Shown here: positions 16,561-28,257 of the stretch, in pieces
Layout of the letters: the number at the start of each line of letters is the position of its first letter
How positions within the stretch are numbered: position 1 is the first letter of the stretch
Assembly: GCA_900314085.1 (NCBI GenBank)
Contig: OMTX01000120.1
Coordinates: forward strand, 1 to 43,648
DNA: 43,648 bases
Reading direction: 5' to 3'
Source: an uncultured Lachnospiraceae bacterium
Lineage (GTDB): Bacteria; Bacillota; Clostridia; Lachnospirales; Lachnospiraceae
The notes under the pieces: generated by a model
Told to the model about the DNA's origin: nothing
Seen by the model: only the letters and a program-made list of their open reading frames with translations
The model's database searches: none
Made by a program: the position numbers and the translations under genes

Positions 16561-17670
16561 ATGAAAATCACATGTGAACAGGCGTCCCTGGCCAGGGGAG
16601 TCAACATCGTATCGAAGGCAGTACCTGTCCGTTCCACGATGCCCATTCTCGAATGCATCCTCATCGATGCTTCAACGAACCGCATCACGATGACCGGAAA
16701 CGATATGGAGCTCGGCATTGAGACAGTTGTTGAAGGTACGATTGAAGAACGCGGAATTGTCGCCCTCGATGCCAAATTCTTCGGAGAGCTGATCCGGAAG
16801 ATTCCCGATGCGCCTGTGACTATTGAGACAGACGAGTCCTGGCATACGACGATTACCTGCGAAAAGACGGTTGTCCGCGTATCCGGCAAGCCCGGCGACG
16901 ACTTCCCGAATATTCCCGTCGTCACGAGAAACAAGCCTGTCGTCATTTCCCAGATGGGACTCCGCGACCTGATCCGGCAGACGACCTTCGCTGCTGCCAT
17001 CAACAATAATAATAAACTGATGACCGGCGAGCTCGTTGAAATCACGGACTCCCGCCTGAAGGCTGTCACCCTCGACGGAAACCGGATTGCCATCCGAAAT
17101 GTCGTTTTGGGATCCGAAGCGGATGACTCTTCCTGCATCGTTCCGGTCAAGGCTCTGAACGAAGTCGGAAAAATCCTGGACGGCGGCGCTGACGACCTCA
17201 TCAATATCTACTTCACGGAAAACCACGTCCTTTTTGACTTCAACGATACGACGGTCGTTTCCCGCCTGATTGACGGCGAGTATTTCAAGATCGACCATAT
17301 GATTTCTTCTGACTATGTCACGAAGATGACCTGCAACAAGAAGGCCCTTCTTGACTGTATCGACCGGTCGACCATCATGGCCCGCGAGGCAGACAAGAAA
17401 CCGATTGTCTTCTCCCTTCAGGGACAGACGCTTTCCATGAGCATCGAATCCATCTACGGCGTCATGAATGAAGAGCTTGAGGTCGTCAAGGAAGGCTCGG
17501 ATATGGTCATTGGCTTCAATCCCAAGTTCCTGATTGATGCCATCCGTGTCATTGACGACGAAGAGATTACCTTCTACCTGCTGAATACGAAGAGCCCGGC
17601 CATGATCAAGGACGAGGAAGGCAACTATATCTACGTCGTCCTGCCCATCAATATTTCCACCCGGCAATGA
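16561..17670 (+). CDS. dnaN: DNA polymerase III beta subunit (sliding clamp)
   Basis: The ring-shaped processivity clamp. The protein has 369 residues from ATG 16561: MKITCEQASLARGVNIVSKA, then STMPILECILIDA, a middle domain, and the C-terminal IGFNPKFLIDAIRVIDDEEITFYL. The length is typical for Firmicutes. AAGGAG lies 12 bases upstream. An earlier in-frame start in the AT-rich region encodes an unlikely hydrophobic leader. The stop codon overlaps the recF start (ATGA). Confidence 0.97.
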   Translation: MKITCEQASLARGVNIVSKAVPVRSTMPILECILIDASTNRITMTGNDMELGIETVVEGTIEERGIVALDAKFFGELIRKIPDAPVTIETDESWHTTITCEKTVVRVSGKPGDDFPNIPVVTRNKPVVISQMGLRDLIRQTTFAAAINNNNKLMTGELVEITDSRLKAVTLDGNRIAIRNVVLGSEADDSSCIVPVKALNEVGKILDGGADDLINIYFTENHVLFDFNDTTVVSRLIDGEYFKIDHMISSDYVTKMTCNKKALLDCIDRSTIMAREADKKPIVFSLQGQTLSMSIESIYGVMNEELEVVKEGSDMVIGFNPKFLIDAIRVIDDEEITFYLLNTKSPAMIKDEEGNYIYVVLPINISTRQ

Positions 17671-18755
17671 TCATATCCTCCATTGATCTTCTGAACTTCC
17701 GGAACTACGGAAAACTATCGCTTGCCTTCGACCCCGGGAACAATATTATCTTCGGGGACAATGCCCAGGGGAAGACAAATCTCCTGGAGGCCTGCTATGT
17801 CTCGGCGACAACACGGTCCCACCGGGGAAGCCGGGACAATGAGCTCATCTCCTTCGGGTGTGATGAAGCCCACATCAAAACGCTTGTGGTGAAGGATGAA
17901 CGGGATACGGCCATCGACATCCACCTGAAGGCAGGGAAAAAGAAGGGAATTGCGGTCAACCACGTTCCCCTGAAAAAGGCAGCAGACCTCTTCGGAATAC
18001 TGAACATCATCCTCTTTTCTCCGGAAGACTTAAACATCATCAAGGACGGGCCTGCGGAACGGCGCCGCTTCATGGATATGGAGCTCTGCCAGCTCGACCG
18101 CGTGTATCTTTCCGACCTGACGCAGTACAAGAAGGCCCTGAACCAGCGGAATGCCCTGCTGAAGGACCTTTATGATAATAAAAACCTCCTGGGAACGCTC
18201 GATGCCTGGGACTTGCAGCTCGTCCGCTACGGAAAGGCCATCATAGAGCGGCGGGCGAAGTTCATCGAAGACCTCTCACCGATTGTGGCGGACATCCATT
18301 CCGATATTTCCGGACAGAGGGAAAAGCCCTCTGTTTCCTATGCGCCGGATACTTCTGCAGAGGCATTTGAGGAGCGCCTCTTCATGGCCCGTGACCGCGA
18401 CATCCGCATGGGTGCTACATCTGCAGGCCCCCATCGCGATGACATTTCCTTTGCCATTGAGGGGAAAGATATAAGGACTTTCGGATCCGAAGGCCAGAAG
18501 CGGACGATTGCCCTCTCCCTCAAGCTGTCCGAAATCCGCCTTGTGGAGCAGATCATTGATGACAAGCCGGTACTGCTCCTTGACGACGTGCTTTCGGAGC
18601 TGGACCGGAACCGGCAGAACCTGCTGCTGTCTTCACTTTCCGATGTGCAGACTATCATCACCTGCACAGGGCTCGACGATTTCGTAGAAAACCGCTTTCA
18701 TACGGACCGGCTCATTCATGTGGTTTCGGGAACCGCGGAAGTTGTTGAAAAATAG
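17667..18755 (+). CDS. recF: DNA replication and repair protein RecF
   Basis: An SMC-like ATPase that helps load RecA at gaps. The 362-residue protein has Walker A GDNAQGKTNLLEACYVS (about residues 30-46), the ABC signature-like region TFGSEGQKRTIALSLKLSE, and Walker B PVLLLDDVLSELDRNRQNLL. It starts within the dnaN stop codon (ATGA, 4-bp overlap). The small S4-domain gene (yaaA) often found between dnaN and recF in Firmicutes is absent here. Confidence 0.96.
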   Translation: MIISSIDLLNFRNYGKLSLAFDPGNNIIFGDNAQGKTNLLEACYVSATTRSHRGSRDNELISFGCDEAHIKTLVVKDERDTAIDIHLKAGKKKGIAVNHVPLKKAADLFGILNIILFSPEDLNIIKDGPAERRRFMDMELCQLDRVYLSDLTQYKKALNQRNALLKDLYDNKNLLGTLDAWDLQLVRYGKAIIERRAKFIEDLSPIVADIHSDISGQREKPSVSYAPDTSAEAFEERLFMARDRDIRMGATSAGPHRDDISFAIEGKDIRTFGSEGQKRTIALSLKLSEIRLVEQIIDDKPVLLLDDVLSELDRNRQNLLLSSLSDVQTIITCTGLDDFVENRFHTDRLIHVVSGTAEVVEK

Positions 18756-20796
<2,041 letters not shown>

Positions 20797-20900
20797 GATA
20801 AGCAACAGGCAATCCAAATAGTTTTTGTATTACATTAATATAGAAAGACAGATTTTTCCTGCCTTTCAGATATGTTCATAGTTTCCAATAAGGACAAATA

Positions 20901-23576
20901 ATGGACGACACAGTATTTGACAACATACAGGAAGTAGGCCTCAAGAAGACCATGGAGTCTTCCTACATCGACTACGCGATGAGCGTTATCGCTTCCCGCG
21001 CCCTGCCCGATGTACGGGACGGCCTGAAGCCGGTGCAGCGGCGTGTGCTCTATTCCATGATCGAGCTCTCCAACACGCCGGACAAGCCCCACCGGAAGTG
21101 CGCCCGAATCGTCGGCGATACCATGGGTAAGTACCATCCCCACGGGGATTCCTCCATTTACGGGGCTCTCGTAAATCTGGCCCAGGAGTGGAACACGAGG
21201 TACCCTCTGGTCGACGGGCATGGAAACTTCGGTAGTGTCGACGGGGACAGCCCGGCCGCCATGCGGTACACGGAGGCCCGTCTTTCCAAGATTTCCATGG
21301 CCATGCTGCAGGACCTGATGAAGGACACCGTAGACTTCACGCCCAACTTCGACGGAACCGAGAAGGAGCCCGTAGTGCTGCCCTCCCGCTTCCCGAACCT
21401 GCTGGTCAACGGCACCACCGGCATTGCGGTCGGCATGGCGACGAACATCCCGCCCCACAATCTGCGGGAGACCGTCAATGCAGTCGTGAAAATAATCGAT
21501 AACAAGGTGAGCGAAGGCCGCGAAACAGAGCTGCCCGAACTCATGGAAATTATAAAGGGACCCGACTTCCCCACGGGCGGCGAGATTCTCGGCACCCGGG
21601 GCATTACGGAAGCCTATACGACGGGCCGAGGCAAGATCAAGGTCCGGGCCGTCACGGATATTGAGCCCATGGCCAACGGCAAGCACCGGATTGTCGTCAC
21701 GGAGCTCCCTTACGGAGTCAACAAGGCCCGCCTGATTGAAAGTATTGCGGACCTCGTGAAGGACAAGAAGCTGGACGGCATCACGGCCCTGACCGATGAG
21801 ACCAGCCGCGAGGGCATGCGGATTTCCATCGAACTCCGGAAAGACGTAAACCCGAACGTCATGCTAAACCAGCTCTACAAGCATACCCAGCTTTCCGATA
21901 CCTTCGGCGTCATCATGCTCTCCCTCGTAAACGGGGAGCCCAAGGTCCTGAATCTGAAACAGATGCTGGACTACTACCTGACCTATCAGGAAGAGGTAGT
22001 CACCCGGCGGACGAAGTACGACCTGAACAAGGCGGAAGAGAGAGCCCATATCCTGGAAGGTCTCCTCATCGCCCTCGACCACATCGATGAAGTCGTTCAG
22101 ATCATCCGCTCTTCGGAAACCGTCCAGATTGCGAAGGACGGTCTCATGCAAAGGTTCGGCCTCTCCGACAAGCAGGCCCAGGCCATCGTTGATATGCGCC
22201 TCCGCGCCCTGACCGGTTTGGAGCGGGGCAAGCTCGAGGAAGAGTACGCAGAGCTTGAAAAACGGATTGCCGAATACAAGGCCATCCTCGGAGATGAGAA
22301 TCTCCTGCTCGGCGTTGTCCGGAAGGAAATCCTCGAAATTGCCGACAAGTACGGCGATGACCGGCGGACCTCCATCGGCTACGATGAAGAAGAGCTTGAA
22401 GACGAGGATCTGATTCCCGATACGGAAGCGGTCGTCACCTTCACGAAGCTCGGCTACATCAAGCGGATGAGCATAGACAATTTCAAGGTCCAGGGGCGCG
22501 GCGGCAAAGGCATTAAGGGCATTCAGACCATTGAGAACGACTACGTCGTCGACATGATCCAGACGACGACTCACCACGACATGCTCTTCTTCACGAACAA
22601 GGGGCGTGTCTACAAGCTCAAGGTTTACAAGGTTCCCGAGGCATCGCGGACAGCCCGCGGCACGGCCATCGTCAACCTCATCAACCTGCAGCCGGATGAG
22701 AACATTACTTCCATGATCCCCATGAAGACCTACGGGGACGACGAGTACCTCTTCATGGCGACCTACAACGGTATCGCGAAGAAGACGAAGCTCTCCGAGT
22801 ATGCCAATATTAATAAAAACGGCCTGATTGCCATCAACCTCCGCGACGACGACCTCCTGATCGAAGTCAAGAAGGCCCACGATACGGACGAAGCCATGCT
22901 CTTCACGCGCGACGGCCAGGCTGTCCGCTTCCGGCTTTCCGATGTCCGCTGCACGGGCCGCGCATCCTACGGCGTCATCGGCATGAACCTCGTGGACGAC
23001 GACCACGTCATTGCCATGCAGCTTGTCTCCCAGGGCAATGCGGTCCTCATCGCATCCGAAAACGGCTACGGCAAGTGCACGCTCATTTCCGAGTTCCCGC
23101 TTCATAACCGCGGCGGCAAAGGCGTCAAGTGCTACAAGATCACGGAAAAGACAGGCTCCGTTGTCGGCGTAAAGGCCGTGAACGATGACGACGAGGTCAT
23201 GATCATCAATACCGGAGGCGTCATCATCCGCATCAAGGTTCACGATACGAAGCTTACGAGCCGCATCGCCATGGGCGTGAAGCTCATCAATCTCTCCGGC
23301 GACGAGAAGGTCATCTCCATCGCCAAGGTCCGCCAGGAAGCTATGGTGGATCCGGACGACGAGGCAGAAGGCGCGGAAGCTGAATCGGCGGAAGGCGCAA
23401 ATTCAGAGACAGCCGTAGAAGCAGCTGACGAAGGCGCAGGAACTACAGAAGAAGATCTGATCGAAAAGCAGGAAGCGGATAAGCTTCCCTCCGACATAGA
23501 GGAGCTCCTGGACCGGGCGGAATCTGACGCAGACGATGATGAGGGCGACGGCTCCTCTGACGGAGATGAAGAATGA
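20901..23576 (+). CDS. gyrA: DNA gyrase subunit A
   Basis: The DNA-cleaving subunit of gyrase. The 891-residue protein has the catalytic tyrosine in [10 protein letters not shown] (Tyr123), the quinolone-determining region [16 protein letters not shown] (about 77-92), and a six-bladed C-terminal domain with the GyrA box QGRGGKG near residue 530. The position equivalent to E. coli Asp87 is Gly, while the Ser83 equivalent is kept. A 75-residue acidic, alanine-rich tail follows ([20 protein letters not shown], ending [12 protein letters not shown]), longer than in Bacillus. The stop codon overlaps the fumarase alpha start (ATGA). Confidence 0.97.
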   Translation: MDDTVFDNIQEVGLKKTMESSYIDYAMSVIASRALPDVRDGLKPVQRRVLYSMIELSNTPDKPHRKCARIVGDTMGKYHPHGDSSIYGALVNLAQEWNTRYPLVDGHGNFGSVDGDSPAAMRYTEARLSKISMAMLQDLMKDTVDFTPNFDGTEKEPVVLPSRFPNLLVNGTTGIAVGMATNIPPHNLRETVNAVVKIIDNKVSEGRETELPELMEIIKGPDFPTGGEILGTRGITEAYTTGRGKIKVRAVTDIEPMANGKHRIVVTELPYGVNKARLIESIADLVKDKKLDGITALTDETSREGMRISIELRKDVNPNVMLNQLYKHTQLSDTFGVIMLSLVNGEPKVLNLKQMLDYYLTYQEEVVTRRTKYDLNKAEERAHILEGLLIALDHIDEVVQIIRSSETVQIAKDGLMQRFGLSDKQAQAIVDMRLRALTGLERGKLEEEYAELEKRIAEYKAILGDENLLLGVVRKEILEIADKYGDDRRTSIGYDEEELEDEDLIPDTEAVVTFTKLGYIKRMSIDNFKVQGRGGKGIKGIQTIENDYVVDMIQTTTHHDMLFFTNKGRVYKLKVYKVPEASRTARGTAIVNLINLQPDENITSMIPMKTYGDDEYLFMATYNGIAKKTKLSEYANINKNGLIAINLRDDDLLIEVKKAHDTDEAMLFTRDGQAVRFRLSDVRCTGRASYGVIGMNLVDDDHVIAMQLVSQGNAVLIASENGYGKCTLISEFPLHNRGGKGVKCYKITEKTGSVVGVKAVNDDDEVMIINTGGVIIRIKVHDTKLTSRIAMGVKLINLSGDEKVISIAKVRQEAMVDPDDEAEGAEAESAEGANSETAVEAADEGAGTTEEDLIEKQEADKLPSDIEELLDRAESDADDDEGDGSSDGDEE

Positions 23577-24418
23577 AAAGAGCCGTAGATACTGCTGAAA
23601 TCCGGGAGGCCGTGAAAAGCCTCCTGATGGACGTAAACTATAAGCTCTCCCCGGATGTCGCATCGGCTATTACAAGTGCGGCAGATACGGAAAAATCAGA
23701 GCTCGGGAAAAAGGTCCTCTCCACACTGACGGAGAATCTGAAGGTGGCGGATGAGGAGCAGATTCCCATCTGCCAGGACACGGGGATGGCCGTGGTCTTT
23801 CTGGAAATCGGCCAGGACGTGGAATTGATGGGTGAATACCTCGAAGATGCCGTAAATGCAGGCGTCCGCGAAGCCTATACGGAAGGGTATCTGCGTAAGT
23901 CCGTCGTCTCAGATCCCATTGAGCGGAAGAACTCCGGCGACAACACGCCCGCCATTATTCATACAAGAATCGTCAAAGGAAACCAGGTTACGGTGACGTG
24001 CGCGCCGAAAGGCTTCGGGTCTGAAAATATGTCGCGCGTCTTCATGCTGAAGCCCGCCCAGGGAATAGAAGGCGTGAAGGCGGCGGTCCTCGAAACCGTG
24101 AAAGCCGCCGGCCCCAATGCCTGCCCGCCCTTCGTCGTCGGCGTCGGCATCGGGGGAGACTTTGAAAAATCCGCCCTCATGGCAAAGCAGGCCCTGACTC
24201 GGGAAATTGACAGCTGCAGTGAAGTTCAGTGGGCGGCAGACTTGGAAACGGAGCTGCTCTCCGAAATCAATGCACTGGGTATCGGCCCGGCCGGGCTCGG
24301 CGGATCCGTCACTGCGTTGGCTGTAAACATCAACACTTATGCAACGCATATAGCCGGCCTCCCGGTAGCTGTCAATATGTGCTGCCATGTGGACCGGCAC
24401 GGAAAGGTTGTCATATAA
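23573..24418 (+). CDS. Class I fumarate hydratase (or tartrate dehydratase), alpha subunit
   Basis: The [4Fe-4S] catalytic subunit of a two-subunit class I hydratase that interconverts fumarate and malate; homologues also act on tartrate. The 281-residue product has cysteines in [24 protein letters not shown] and [11 protein letters not shown] that fit the cluster ligands, plus [17 protein letters not shown] and [19 protein letters not shown]. It begins inside the gyrA stop codon, an unusual pairing of functions, and is followed by the beta subunit after about 97 bp. Sequence alone does not separate fumarase from tartrate dehydratase; the fumarase role is more likely in Clostridia. Confidence 0.88.
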   Translation: MKRAVDTAEIREAVKSLLMDVNYKLSPDVASAITSAADTEKSELGKKVLSTLTENLKVADEEQIPICQDTGMAVVFLEIGQDVELMGEYLEDAVNAGVREAYTEGYLRKSVVSDPIERKNSGDNTPAIIHTRIVKGNQVTVTCAPKGFGSENMSRVFMLKPAQGIEGVKAAVLETVKAAGPNACPPFVVGVGIGGDFEKSALMAKQALTREIDSCSEVQWAADLETELLSEINALGIGPAGLGGSVTALAVNINTYATHIAGLPVAVNMCCHVDRHGKVVI

Positions 24419-24515
24419 TATCTGTAGAACAGGAATAAATAACCTGGCAGAACCGGCGAAAATACTGTGTTTGTGAACGCAGGAAATTTCGTTTGGCTTG
24501 CAGGAAATAGCAGCT

Positions 24516-25058
24516 ATGGAACGTGAACTAATTCTTCCGGCGGACAGGGAGGTATTGAAAACCCTGACGGCCGGCGACTTCGTGAATATAAGCGGGGAAA
24601 TCTACGTAGCGCGGGACGCGGCCCACAAGCGCCTGATGGATTTGATTACGGCCGGAAAGCCGCTCCCTATTGAGCTTTCCGGCGAGACCATTTACTACAT
24701 GGGTCCGACGCCGGCGCGCCCGGGTCGGGTCACCGGCTCTGCCGGTCCGACCACGGCAAGCCGCATGGACTTTGCGGCGCCAACCCTTCTCGATATGGGC
24801 CTTTCCGTGATGATCGGAAAAGGCAAGCGGTCGAAGGAAGTTCACGAAGCCATCGTCAGGAACGGGGCGGTCTATCTTGCAGCCATCGGCGGCGCAGGGG
24901 CCGTGATTTCCAAGGCGATTGAAAAGTCCGAAGTCGTCTGCTACGGGGATCTTGGAGCGGAGGCCATCCGGAGGCTTACGGTGAGGGACTTTCCGGCGAT
25001 TGTGGTCATTGACTCGACCGGCCGCGACCTCTACGAAGAGGTATCCCCTTCAGAATAA
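24516..25058 (+). CDS. Class I fumarate hydratase (or tartrate dehydratase), beta subunit
   Basis: The C-terminal swivelling subunit of the same enzyme, 180 residues from the ATG at 24516. Typical features are LTAGDFVNISGEIYVARDAAHKRL, YYMGPTPARPGRVTGSAGPTTASRMD and AAIGGAGAVISKAIEKSEVV. A TTG six codons upstream is an alternative start; I prefer the ATG because AGGAAA lies 8 bases upstream. The alpha and beta genes read in the same direction and complete one enzyme. A weak hairpin without T-run (ATCTCC/GGAGAT) follows the stop. Confidence 0.88.
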   Translation: MERELILPADREVLKTLTAGDFVNISGEIYVARDAAHKRLMDLITAGKPLPIELSGETIYYMGPTPARPGRVTGSAGPTTASRMDFAAPTLLDMGLSVMIGKGKRSKEVHEAIVRNGAVYLAAIGGAGAVISKAIEKSEVVCYGDLGAEAIRRLTVRDFPAIVVIDSTGRDLYEEVSPSE

Positions 25059-25141
25059 TGTAAAACGCGAAATCTCCTGTTGCCGGAGATACCTGTGAAA
25101 GACCTTGAAAAGAGGCATTCTTTGAAATTGGAAAAATCTGC

Positions 25142-25170
25142 TTTACTTTGTTTGCGGGATTTTGTATAAT
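25142..25170 (+). promoter_or_regulatory. Promoter of the tRNA-Ser/tRNA-Cys unit
   Basis: TTTACT at 25142-25147 and a perfect TATAAT at 25165-25170, with 17-bp spacing, about 50 bp before tRNA-Ser. Confidence 0.7.
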
Positions 25171-25222
25171 AGCACTTGCGTTTCCGGTCAGCGCGGAGAC
25201 GTCGGCGGAAGCGATTCCGAGT

Positions 25223-25313
25223 GGAGAAGTACTCAAGTTGGCTGAAGAGGCGCCCCTGCTAAGGGTGTAGGTCGGCTAATACCGGCGCGAGGGTTCAAAT
25301 CCCTCCTTCTCCG
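25223..25313 (+). tRNA. tRNA-Ser (anticodon GCT)
   Basis: A 91-base class II tRNA. The acceptor stem is GGAGAAG/CTTCTCC, the anticodon GCT is at 25258-25260 in the loop between CCCC and AGGG, and a long variable arm (TGTAGGTCGGCTAATACCGG region) is present. The T arm is GAGGGTTCAAATCCCTC. It reads AGC and AGT serine codons. No CCA is encoded. Confidence 0.95.
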
Positions 25314-25412
25314 TGGCAGAGGTAAAACTCAAAGCCAAGGCCCTTTCTCCGGGGCCCCCGCGAAACGAAGTTTCGTGGGGAAAAGGAGACGTAGCGTAGC
25401 TCACGTCGACGC
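25314..25412 (+). other. Spacer between the two tRNA genes with a strong hairpin
   Basis: CCCCG and CGAAAC (about 25355-25365) pair with GTTTCG and TGGGG (about 25369-25379), flanked by TCTCC/GGAGA. The hairpin has no T-run and may be an RNA-processing signal or a small dispersed repeat. Confidence 0.45.
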
Positions 25413-25483
25413 GGCGCCATAGCCAAGCGGTAAGGCAAAGGTCTGCAAAACCTCTATCACCAGTTCGATTCTGGTTGGCGCCT
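25413..25483 (+). tRNA. tRNA-Cys (anticodon GCA)
   Basis: A 71-base tRNA. The acceptor stem is GGCGCCA/TGGCGCC, the anticodon GCA is at 25445-25447 (AGGTCTGCAAAACCT), the T arm is CCAGTTCGATTCTGG, and the discriminator base is T, as expected for cysteine. Confidence 0.96.
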
Positions 25484-25486
25484 CGC

Positions 25487-25522
25487 AAAGGACATCTGAA
25501 ATTTCAGGTGTCCTTTTTCTTT
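25487..25522 (+). terminator. Rho-independent terminator after tRNA-Cys
   Basis: GGACATCTGAAA pairs with TTTCAGGTGTCC and is followed by TTTTTCTTTT. It ends the tRNA transcript. Confidence 0.92.
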
Positions 25523-25623
25523 TGTGCGAATCGTGGATCCGACCGCTTGTCTCTCTTCGCGTGAAAACAGGTCACAGGCATTCGTTCTTTCCTGAAATTT
25601 CCCTCAAGGTTTCGAAATTAGTC

Positions 25624-25652
25624 TTGCAATGGCTTTGCCGGGGTGCTATAGT
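25624..25652 (+). promoter_or_regulatory. Promoter of the trp operon
   Basis: TTGCAA at 25624-25629 and TATAGT at 25647-25652, with 17-bp spacing. Transcription should begin near 25659, about 515 bases before trpE. Confidence 0.75.
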
Positions 25653-25658
25653 CTTTGG

Positions 25659-26015
25659 CAAATGAGGCAATTCTCACTTGCCGTTTCGAAACCTGCATAC
25701 AAGCATGCAGTTCGAAATGTTTCCGTACGATTGAGTGTTGCGCCGAAACCTATGACGCGGAGAATGGGCCGCTGAGGGCGGCGGGGAAAAGGACGAAAGC
25801 CCCTAGTATCTGCCGACGCGAAGGGATGCGTGAGTTCCCGGGGATATGCAGGTATCCCGTCAAGTGCACGCTGTCAAAGGCGTGAAAGCAGGGTGGCACC
25901 GCGGGTCACACTTACATTTCTTGTGATGGTAAGGACTCGTCCCTCGCAATATAAGTATCGTTGTATGTGGGCGGTATTTGTGTTGCGAGGGATGGGTCCT
26001 TTTCTTTATCTCCAG
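25659..26015 (+). promoter_or_regulatory. T-box riboswitch leader of the trp operon (tRNA-Trp sensing)
   Basis: The universal T-box sequence AGGGTGGCACCGCG is at 25890-25903, followed by the CGTCCCT element and a terminator. T-box leaders sense uncharged tRNA by pairing a specifier codon with the anticodon. A TGG in GAATGGG at 25765-25767, about 125 bases before the T-box, is the best tryptophan specifier candidate, but I could not draw stem I with confidence. Two further hairpins lie early in the leader: GGCAA-TGAG/CTCA-TTGCC (25657-25683) and TTTCGAA/CTGCAT arms (25684-25717). Confidence 0.9.
25932..26010 (+). terminator. T-box attenuator terminator before trpE
   Basis: GGAC and TCCCTCGCAA (about 25933-25949) pair with TTGCGAGGGA and GTCC (about 25983-25999) around a loop of about 33 bases, then TTTTCTTT. 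It competes with the antiterminator that the T-box forms with uncharged tRNA. Confidence 0.88.
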
Positions 26016-26173
26016 GACGGAAATCAGAGCAGGCTGCGTTTTTTCGCAAAATTCGAAGAACCGGATGCATGCAGGATTTGCGCTAATGGAGAGCATAGAC
26101 GGATCTGTCCTGCTTAAAAAATATTATTCATGAAAAATCTGCGCCTGCAGCAGGAGAAGGAAAGGCAGGAACA

Positions 26174-27670
26174 ATGGGAGGAAAGATAATTCCGGAACGC
26201 GTTGAGGTCGAGGCACTGCTTCATAGCGGGAAGTACCGGCGCGTGCCGATTGCGAAGGAGATTTTTGCAGATGCCTTCACGCCGGTGGAAACAGTGCGGA
26301 TTCTCAGAAATGCCAGCAAGCACTGCTTCCTCTTCGAGAGCGCGGAGCAGGAGGAGCGGTGGGGACGCTACTCTTTCCTGGGTTTTCAGCCGCAGATGGA
26401 TATCGCCTGCACGGACGGGCATCTCACGATTTCAAAGGAAACGGACGATGGGGAGATCGTTGTGCAGGAAGGACACGTCGCCCATCCCGGCTCCATCATC
26501 CGGAAGATCCTGTCCGAGTACACGAGCCCCATTGTCAAAGGCCTGCCGCCCTTTACAGGCGGGCTTGTCGGCTACTTCTCCTACGACTACATCAAGTACG
26601 CCGAGCCGAACCTCGACCTCACGAGTCAGGAGGGGACGGACTTCCGCGACGTCGACCTCATGCTCTTCAACGACGTCATCGCCTTTGACAATTACCGGCA
26701 GAAGATCTATATCATCTCCGGCGTTTTGAATGACGACATCGACGGAGCCCTTGCGCGGATCGGGGAAATCGAAAGAATCCTCCGCAGCGGGGCGAAAAAA
26801 TACTTTCCGCCACTTTCCATCGATACCGAAATCAAGCCCTTCAAGAAAAAGGACGGGTTCTGCCATATGGTGGAGGCGGCAAAGGACTATATCCGTGAGG
26901 GCGACATCTTCCAGGTCGTCCTCTCAAACCCGCTTCTCGCGCAGGCTTCGGGCTCCCTCTTCGATACGTATCGTGTCCTTCGGGCCACGAACCCTTCGCC
27001 CTATATGATCTACATGTCGTCGGAGGACATCGAGGTCGCGGCGTCATCGCCGGAGACACTTGCGCGGCTTGACATTGCAGACGACCGCAAGGTCTTCACC
27101 TTTCCCCTCGCCGGTACGCGGGCGCGGGGAAAGACACCGGAGGAAGACGCGGAAATTGAAAAAGGATTGCTCGCCGACGAAAAGGAGCTGGCTGAGCACA
27201 ATATGCTGGTCGACTTAGGGAGAAACGACATCGGCCGCATCGCCGACATCGGAACCGTCAAAGTTGAGAAGTATATGGAAATCGAGCGTTTTTCCCGCGT
27301 CATGCACATCGGCTCGACCGTCACCGGCCGTCTCCGTAGCGATTATGATGCTGTAAATTGCGTAGATTCGATACTCCCCGCGGGAACCCTCTCCGGAGCA
27401 CCGAAATTCCGGGCCTGCCAGATCATCCAGGAGCTGGAAGGCAGGAAACGCGGCCTCTACGGCGGGGCCATCGGCTACATCGACTTCGCCGGCAATCTCG
27501 ACGTCTGCATCGCCATCCGCCTCGTCTACAAGAAGAAGGGGCAGATCGTGATCCAGTCCGGCGCCGGCATTGTCGCGGATTCTGTTCCGGAGAACGAGTG
27601 GAACGAATGCCACAACAAGGCCGCTGCCGTTGTCGATGCCTGCCGGGCTGCGGAAGGAGGTTTAGAATAA
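26174..27670 (+). CDS. trpE: Anthranilate synthase component I
   Basis: Converts chorismate and ammonia (or glutamine, with TrpG) to anthranilate, the first step of tryptophan synthesis. The 498-residue protein has the tryptophan-feedback region (CFLFESAEQEERWGRYSFLG, a variant of the LLES motif), and the catalytic signatures VDLGRNDIGRI, SILPAGTLSGAPKFRA and GGAIGYIDFAGNLDVCIAIR. It is the first gene of the operon, controlled by the T-box, and ends one base before the trpG start codon. Confidence 0.96.
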   Translation: MGGKIIPERVEVEALLHSGKYRRVPIAKEIFADAFTPVETVRILRNASKHCFLFESAEQEERWGRYSFLGFQPQMDIACTDGHLTISKETDDGEIVVQEGHVAHPGSIIRKILSEYTSPIVKGLPPFTGGLVGYFSYDYIKYAEPNLDLTSQEGTDFRDVDLMLFNDVIAFDNYRQKIYIISGVLNDDIDGALARIGEIERILRSGAKKYFPPLSIDTEIKPFKKKDGFCHMVEAAKDYIREGDIFQVVLSNPLLAQASGSLFDTYRVLRATNPSPYMIYMSSEDIEVAASSPETLARLDIADDRKVFTFPLAGTRARGKTPEEDAEIEKGLLADEKELAEHNMLVDLGRNDIGRIADIGTVKVEKYMEIERFSRVMHIGSTVTGRLRSDYDAVNCVDSILPAGTLSGAPKFRACQIIQELEGRKRGLYGGAIGYIDFAGNLDVCIAIRLVYKKKGQIVIQSGAGIVADSVPENEWNECHNKAAAVVDACRAAEGGLE

Positions 27671-27671
27671 T

Positions 27672-28250
27672 ATGATTATCCTGATAGATAATTACGACAG
27701 TTTTTCCTACAACCTCTACCAGCTGATCGGCTCTGTGGATCCGGACATCACCGTCTATCGAAACGACGCAATTTCTGTTGAACAGCTTGACGAAACGAAG
27801 CCCGACGCCATTGTCCTCTCCCCCGGGCCCGGCCGCCCGGCGGCGGCCGGCATCTGTGAGGATGTCGTAAAAAAGCTCGGCGGCAAGTACCCAATTCTCG
27901 GGGTATGCCTCGGTCACCAGGCCATCTGCGAGGCTTCCGGCGGAAAGATTGTCTACGCGACGGAGCTCATGCACGGCAAGCGGAAGGAAATGCACCGCAC
28001 AGGCGAGTCAGTCCTCTTGAACGGGCTTCCGGATGTCTTTTTTGCGGCACGTTACCACTCGCTCGCGGCTGACGCGGCAAGTCTTCCGGCGTCCCTGAAG
28101 GTCACGGCGGTGTCTGAAAAGGACGAGGTCATGGCTGTGGAGGACGCATCCAAGCAGCTTTTCGGCCTGCAGTTCCATCCGGAGTCCGTGATGACGGATG
28201 TCGGGGAGCAGATTATAAGGAATTTCTGCAGGATCTACCAGGAAAAGTGA
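27672..28250 (+). CDS. trpG: Anthranilate synthase component II (glutamine amidotransferase)
   Basis: Supplies ammonia from glutamine to TrpE. The 192-residue class I amidotransferase has MIILIDNYDSFSYNLYQ, the oxyanion loop SPGPGRP, the catalytic cysteine in GVCLGHQAICE and the His-Glu pair in FHPESVMTD. It could also serve p-aminobenzoate synthesis (PabA), but its place in the operon points to tryptophan. It is not fused to trpD, and trpD does not follow. Confidence 0.95.
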   Translation: MIILIDNYDSFSYNLYQLIGSVDPDITVYRNDAISVEQLDETKPDAIVLSPGPGRPAAAGICEDVVKKLGGKYPILGVCLGHQAICEASGGKIVYATELMHGKRKEMHRTGESVLLNGLPDVFFAARYHSLAADAASLPASLKVTAVSEKDEVMAVEDASKQLFGLQFHPESVMTDVGEQIIRNFCRIYQEK

Positions 28251-28257
28251 GAATTGT

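Noticed and set aside
16550-16564. A four-codon leader peptide (ATGGCCGAAAAATGA) overlapping the dnaN start
   Set aside because: The ribosome binding site is only one base from this ATG, too close for use, while it fits the dnaN ATG acceptably.
25370-25412. A third tRNA between tRNA-Ser and tRNA-Cys
   Set aside because: The region forms a hairpin but has no acceptor, anticodon or T-arm pattern.
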